Assembly: GCA_021029095.1 (NCBI GenBank)
Contig: JAJOHG010000068.1
Location: forward strand, 79,251 to 143,250
Source of the DNA: Phellopilus nigrolimitatus
Lineage: Eukaryota > Basidiomycota > Agaricomycetes > Hymenochaetales > Hymenochaetaceae
Length of the DNA: 64,000 bases
Direction: 5' to 3'
Below, one piece after another: positions 61,150 through 64,000 of this stretch (its first letter is position 1; each line of letters begins with the position of its first letter). The position numbers and the translations under genes were made by a program. Below the pieces are notes generated by a model that worked only from the letters and a program-made list of their open reading frames with translations, was not told the DNA's origin and ran no database searches.

Positions 61150-63517
61150 TCGATGTCGCTACGCAGATCGCGACATCCCTCGGCGTGCTGCGCACCTTGC
61201 GAGTCCAGATCTGGCGCGTCCTCGAGGATTGCATGACCATGCGTGTCGTCCAGCGCGACACGGCCGCATCCGCGACGCACGCGGGTGAACCTGGCGACGT
61301 CGGCGCGCCCCCTCTCGAGCGGGCGCGGCGTGCGTGCGAAAGGACAGCGCGGATGTGTGGGACGCGCGCAAGGTCTGTGTCTTCCTCGTCCGTGCCGTAC
61401 GCGTGTGGACCGCGTCTCCCGCGCCAACTGAAAAGGAGCGCGTGTTCGAAGAGGTCGCAGCTTTACTGAAGGACGTATTTCAGGAGATGGATGAAAGGGT
61501 GGAGGATGGCGGCGAGACAGGGAACGGCTTCAACGATTACGACACGGCGGCCGCGTACTTTTCGAAATGACTGAAGATGCTCAAGTGCGTCTTCATTCTT
61601 TTGCTTCTCTGACCAACAATTCATGTACTCTACAGAAACGATGACGGCACGCCCATGACCCTATCATTAAGCCCCGCCCATCCTGCTCCAAATCCTCACC
61701 TCCGCATCCTCGCCTTTCTTTTCAGCCGCATGCAGACAACGGTGTCCTTCAACCCGGCCCTCCCGCTCTCCCTCCTCGCCATTGCATCGCACGTCCCTGA
61801 TGCAGATTCCGCGCGTCTTACGGCGCAGCGGCGCTGCGCACCAACTTATGCCACCGACAGCCGGTTGGCACGCGACTTGGGAACTCCTTTTCGCATGCGA
61901 CATGCTCGCGAAGCCGGTGATGCGCCGCGCGGTGCACGGGCAGCTAGCGAGCGTGTATGAGAAAGTGAAAAGCGTGAGGTCCTACCGCCGCCCGCTTGTG
62001 GAGCTGCTGTTCGAATTTTGGATGCAGCGTGTCGAGCGTGCGGAGGGGGGAGGATGCTCCGGCGATATGGGGTTTATTGGCAGACGAGATCACGCTCCGC
62101 TCCACTGAGGAGGACAACTCGGCGGACGATATACCGCCTACTACCTCAGAGCTCACGGTTCACAATATCATGGTCGCTATGATGTCGGTCTCTGGATATT
62201 GCGATTGTGACGGCGAGCTCGATGCATCTGCAAAGCTTGCGAACACGGCACCGGTGTCGCCGTCGGTCCATTAACGCCATCGAATACGGATACCTCAGAA
62301 TTCGGCTCGCCCATTGCTATGTGGAACCCAGAGGATTCACCGACGGCACCCAGGAAAGAAAAGGAGAAGGAAAAGGAGGCGGGAAGTAACAATATGCAGC
62401 AGGTCATGTCGTTGCGGACCTTCACCGGCTCGCGCCACCAAAGCCAAACGCAGGTCCTGCAGCTCTCTTCTTCCTCGGACGAGTCTCCCACTCCGCGTGC
62501 AGAGGCGTCTTCGCCACCTCTGCCCGGCGGTTCGAATGCACCGCGCATACTTTGCCGGGGGCTCACAGCCGCCCGCGCGGTTCTTGACATGTTCACACGG
62601 CTCGCGTTCGCTGACTACGTCATGACGCCGCGCGCCTCGCGCTCTTCGTCTTCGGGAGGCTCCTGAAGCAGCTGCGCACCGCGCCCTGTCCGCATGTGCG
62701 CGTCGCGATCCTGCAGTTGCTGATGCGACTCCGCGTAGACAGGGACCACCGCGCGTTTCTCGTGCATGCGGCGGCGGAGCACGAGCAGCAGATATACACG
62801 CTCGTGCGGCTTGTGGGGCGGCTGCGCGGCGTGCCGAGCACAGCACATAGCGACAAGGCGGCCCACAACGAGGAGCTCTTTGTGGAGCGCGCAAGCGCGA
62901 CGCAGACTTTCAAGCGCAACGGCCGTCGGACATCGCGCGGCGGGGGAGCAGGACGTCTGTGACAGAGAGCCGGAGTCGGTCATGGGCCGCATGTCGTGCC
63001 ACTGTCCAGCCGATAGCCCCCGTCAACACGAAGGCGATTCACGCGCTGTAGAGCATCCCGAACATTGTGCCGTTCTCCCTTGAGAATGCGGAGAAGGGCG
63101 GCCGGCCGCTCGTCACGTACGACCCGCAGAAGCCGACAGACGGCGTTGTGCTGCCCGTGTCGGACTACATAGACGTGCCGGTCGAGCTGCTCAAGGCGGA
63201 GCGCGACTGGGGAGGCGCTGTCGTACTTGGACGTGCACCTCCCTGTGCAGCTCGCGAGCAAGTACTTCTGGTGCAGCCCGCGCGCTGGCGAGGCGATCGC
63301 TGGCGTACTCGTCGAACAATGCAAAGGTGTGTTGGATGGCACGCTCGGGCGGTACGTCCCGCAGGAGGAGTGGCCCAGCCCGCTGAAGACGCGCGACGCG
63401 CAGAGCCTAGCGTACCACACGCTGACGGTGCTCATCAGCTACCAAACCATCTTCGACAAACCGAAACGACAGGTGCTCGTTGGGGTCTTCCAGGCGGGAC
63501 TCCAGTTTTTATCATAA
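61150..63517 (+). pseudogene. TSC2: TSC2 (tuberin) relic, truncated at the telomere side
   Basis: Tuberin is the GAP subunit of the Tsc complex that restrains Rheb-TOR signalling. Patches in order: RVFEEVAALLKDVFQEMDER, YDTAAAYFSK, LSLSPAHPAPNPHLRILAFL, FNPALPLSLLAIASHVPDAD, AGWHATWELLFACD, ASVYEKVKSVRSYRRPLVEL, LADEITLRSTEEDNSADD, QLLMRLRVDRDHRAFLVHAA, NIVPFSLENAEKGGRPLVTY, SDYIDVPVELLKAERDW, YLDVHLPVQLASKYFWCSPR and DAQSLAYHTLTVLISYQTIF. Frames shift many times (for example near 61,430, 61,560, 62,100 and 63,215). The central region and the C-terminal RapGAP domain are missing; sequence similarity ends about 380 bp before the telomere repeats. Confidence 0.75.
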
Positions 63518-63900
63518 GCTACAAAAGTTTCCTCTTTCTGTCTCTCCCACTGTCCAATGCTTGTACTTAGAGAAAGGAATAAATATGAGGGGGAAAAAAG
63601 TTATTTAAAAAAAAAAAAAAAAAAGTAAAAACAAAATGAATCAATAAACACAAGTTAAAATTTGAATTTGCAGACAGGTAATGAAAATCCGTGTGAGAGA
63701 CAAACAGATGTAGAAAGTTCGGTTCAGTTCCGATGTGTTTGAAACTCGGTGAGAGCATGATGCAGGATGATTCAGACATGTCCAACCCGTTTACGAAGTT
63801 TTTCAGAAACGAATCCAGTTTTGCTCCCCCGATATCCGGCCAGTAGTGGCGACCGAGTCGGAAACATAGACGTGCGATGTAATCCGAAGTTGTTCGTAAG
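63518..63900. other. Telomere-proximal AT-rich spacer with A18 tract
   Basis: After the Tsc2 relic the sequence becomes AT-rich, with an 18-base A run (63607-63624) near ATAAATATGAGGGGG. No gene is seen. An A-run following an AT-rich 3' end could be the tail of a retroposed or chromosome-healing insertion, but no element is recognisable. Confidence 0.4.
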
Positions 63901-64000
63901 GGTTAGTTAGGGTTAGGGTTAGGGTTAGGGTTAGGGTTAGGGTTAGGGTTAGGGTTAGGGTTAGGGTTAGGGTTAGGGTTAGGGTTAGGGTTAGGGTTAG
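63901..64000 (+). repeat. Telomere, (TTAGGG)n
   Basis: After GGTTAG, 63907-64000 is an uninterrupted run of about 15.7 TTAGGG repeats reaching the window edge. The G-rich strand runs 5' to 3' outward, as at a right chromosome end. TTAGGG is the usual telomere repeat of basidiomycetes. Confidence 0.97.

Overview
This window is the end of a fungal chromosome, most probably from an agaricomycete basidiomycete. The + strand ends in about 16 TTAGGG repeats (from about 63,901 to 64,000), with the G-rich strand running toward the end, so the right edge is a telomere. Genes carry many short introns (about 47-80 nt) with GT...AG ends and CTNAY-type branch sites. The recognisable proteins (Kre6-type GH16, MARVEL-like membrane protein, BVMO, SET/SMYD, Mub1/SamB, Kin1, Tsc2, Dicer) are fungal. 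No bacterial-style operon, CRISPR array or rRNA is present. All identifications are from reading translated sequence; no database search was run.

Layout. 1-8.5 kb: one intact MARVEL-like gene, then the first member (S1) of a small, apparently undescribed gene family, broken copies of a TRIP4/ASC-1-type zinc-finger gene, and a GATA zinc-finger fragment. 8.51-32.50 kb: two tandem copies of a segment of about 12.0 kb, joined at a 10-bp microhomology. Each copy holds a TIR-bounded element of about 3.1 kb that carries fragments of host genes (UTP4-like WD40 and VSB1-like SulP transporter), a nested 0.64-kb MITE and a tRNA-like unit. Each then has an inverted repeat of about 1.75 kb whose arms each carry one small-family gene, two TRIP4-like copies in opposite orientation, and a fragment of a four-exon gene whose complete version sits at 37-38 kb. 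32.7-43.0 kb: ordinary-looking genes, namely a 16-exon Baeyer-Villiger/flavin monooxygenase, an uncharacterised 288-aa gene, the best TRIP4-like copy, and a Kre6/Skn1 glucan-synthesis gene with an 8-nt microexon. 44.6-46.4 kb: another copy of the small-family cassette (S6). 47-63.5 kb: a gene graveyard. Broken relics of KAP123 (joined to a methyltransferase piece), MUB1/samB, Dicer, KIN1 (split by a PFF1 vacuolar protease relic) and TSC2 lead up to the telomere, with one intact SET-domain gene among them.

The most interesting signals are (1) the six-member small-protein family S1-S6, whose members differ strongly in protein sequence but share a TATA box, a 58-59-nt 5'UTR intron ending one base before the ATG, and an upstream conserved module; (2) the 12-kb tandem duplication, whose breakpoint coincides with the tip of a gene-capturing TIR element; (3) the seven-locus spread of TRIP4-like zinc-finger genes together with that family; and (4) the nested relics beside the telomere. 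One-base frame breaks in otherwise well-preserved genes, and homopolymer-length differences between the two 12-kb copies, suggest some residual assembly indels. In-frame stops, a broken splice donor and lost catalytic residues show that many of the relics are genuinely dead.
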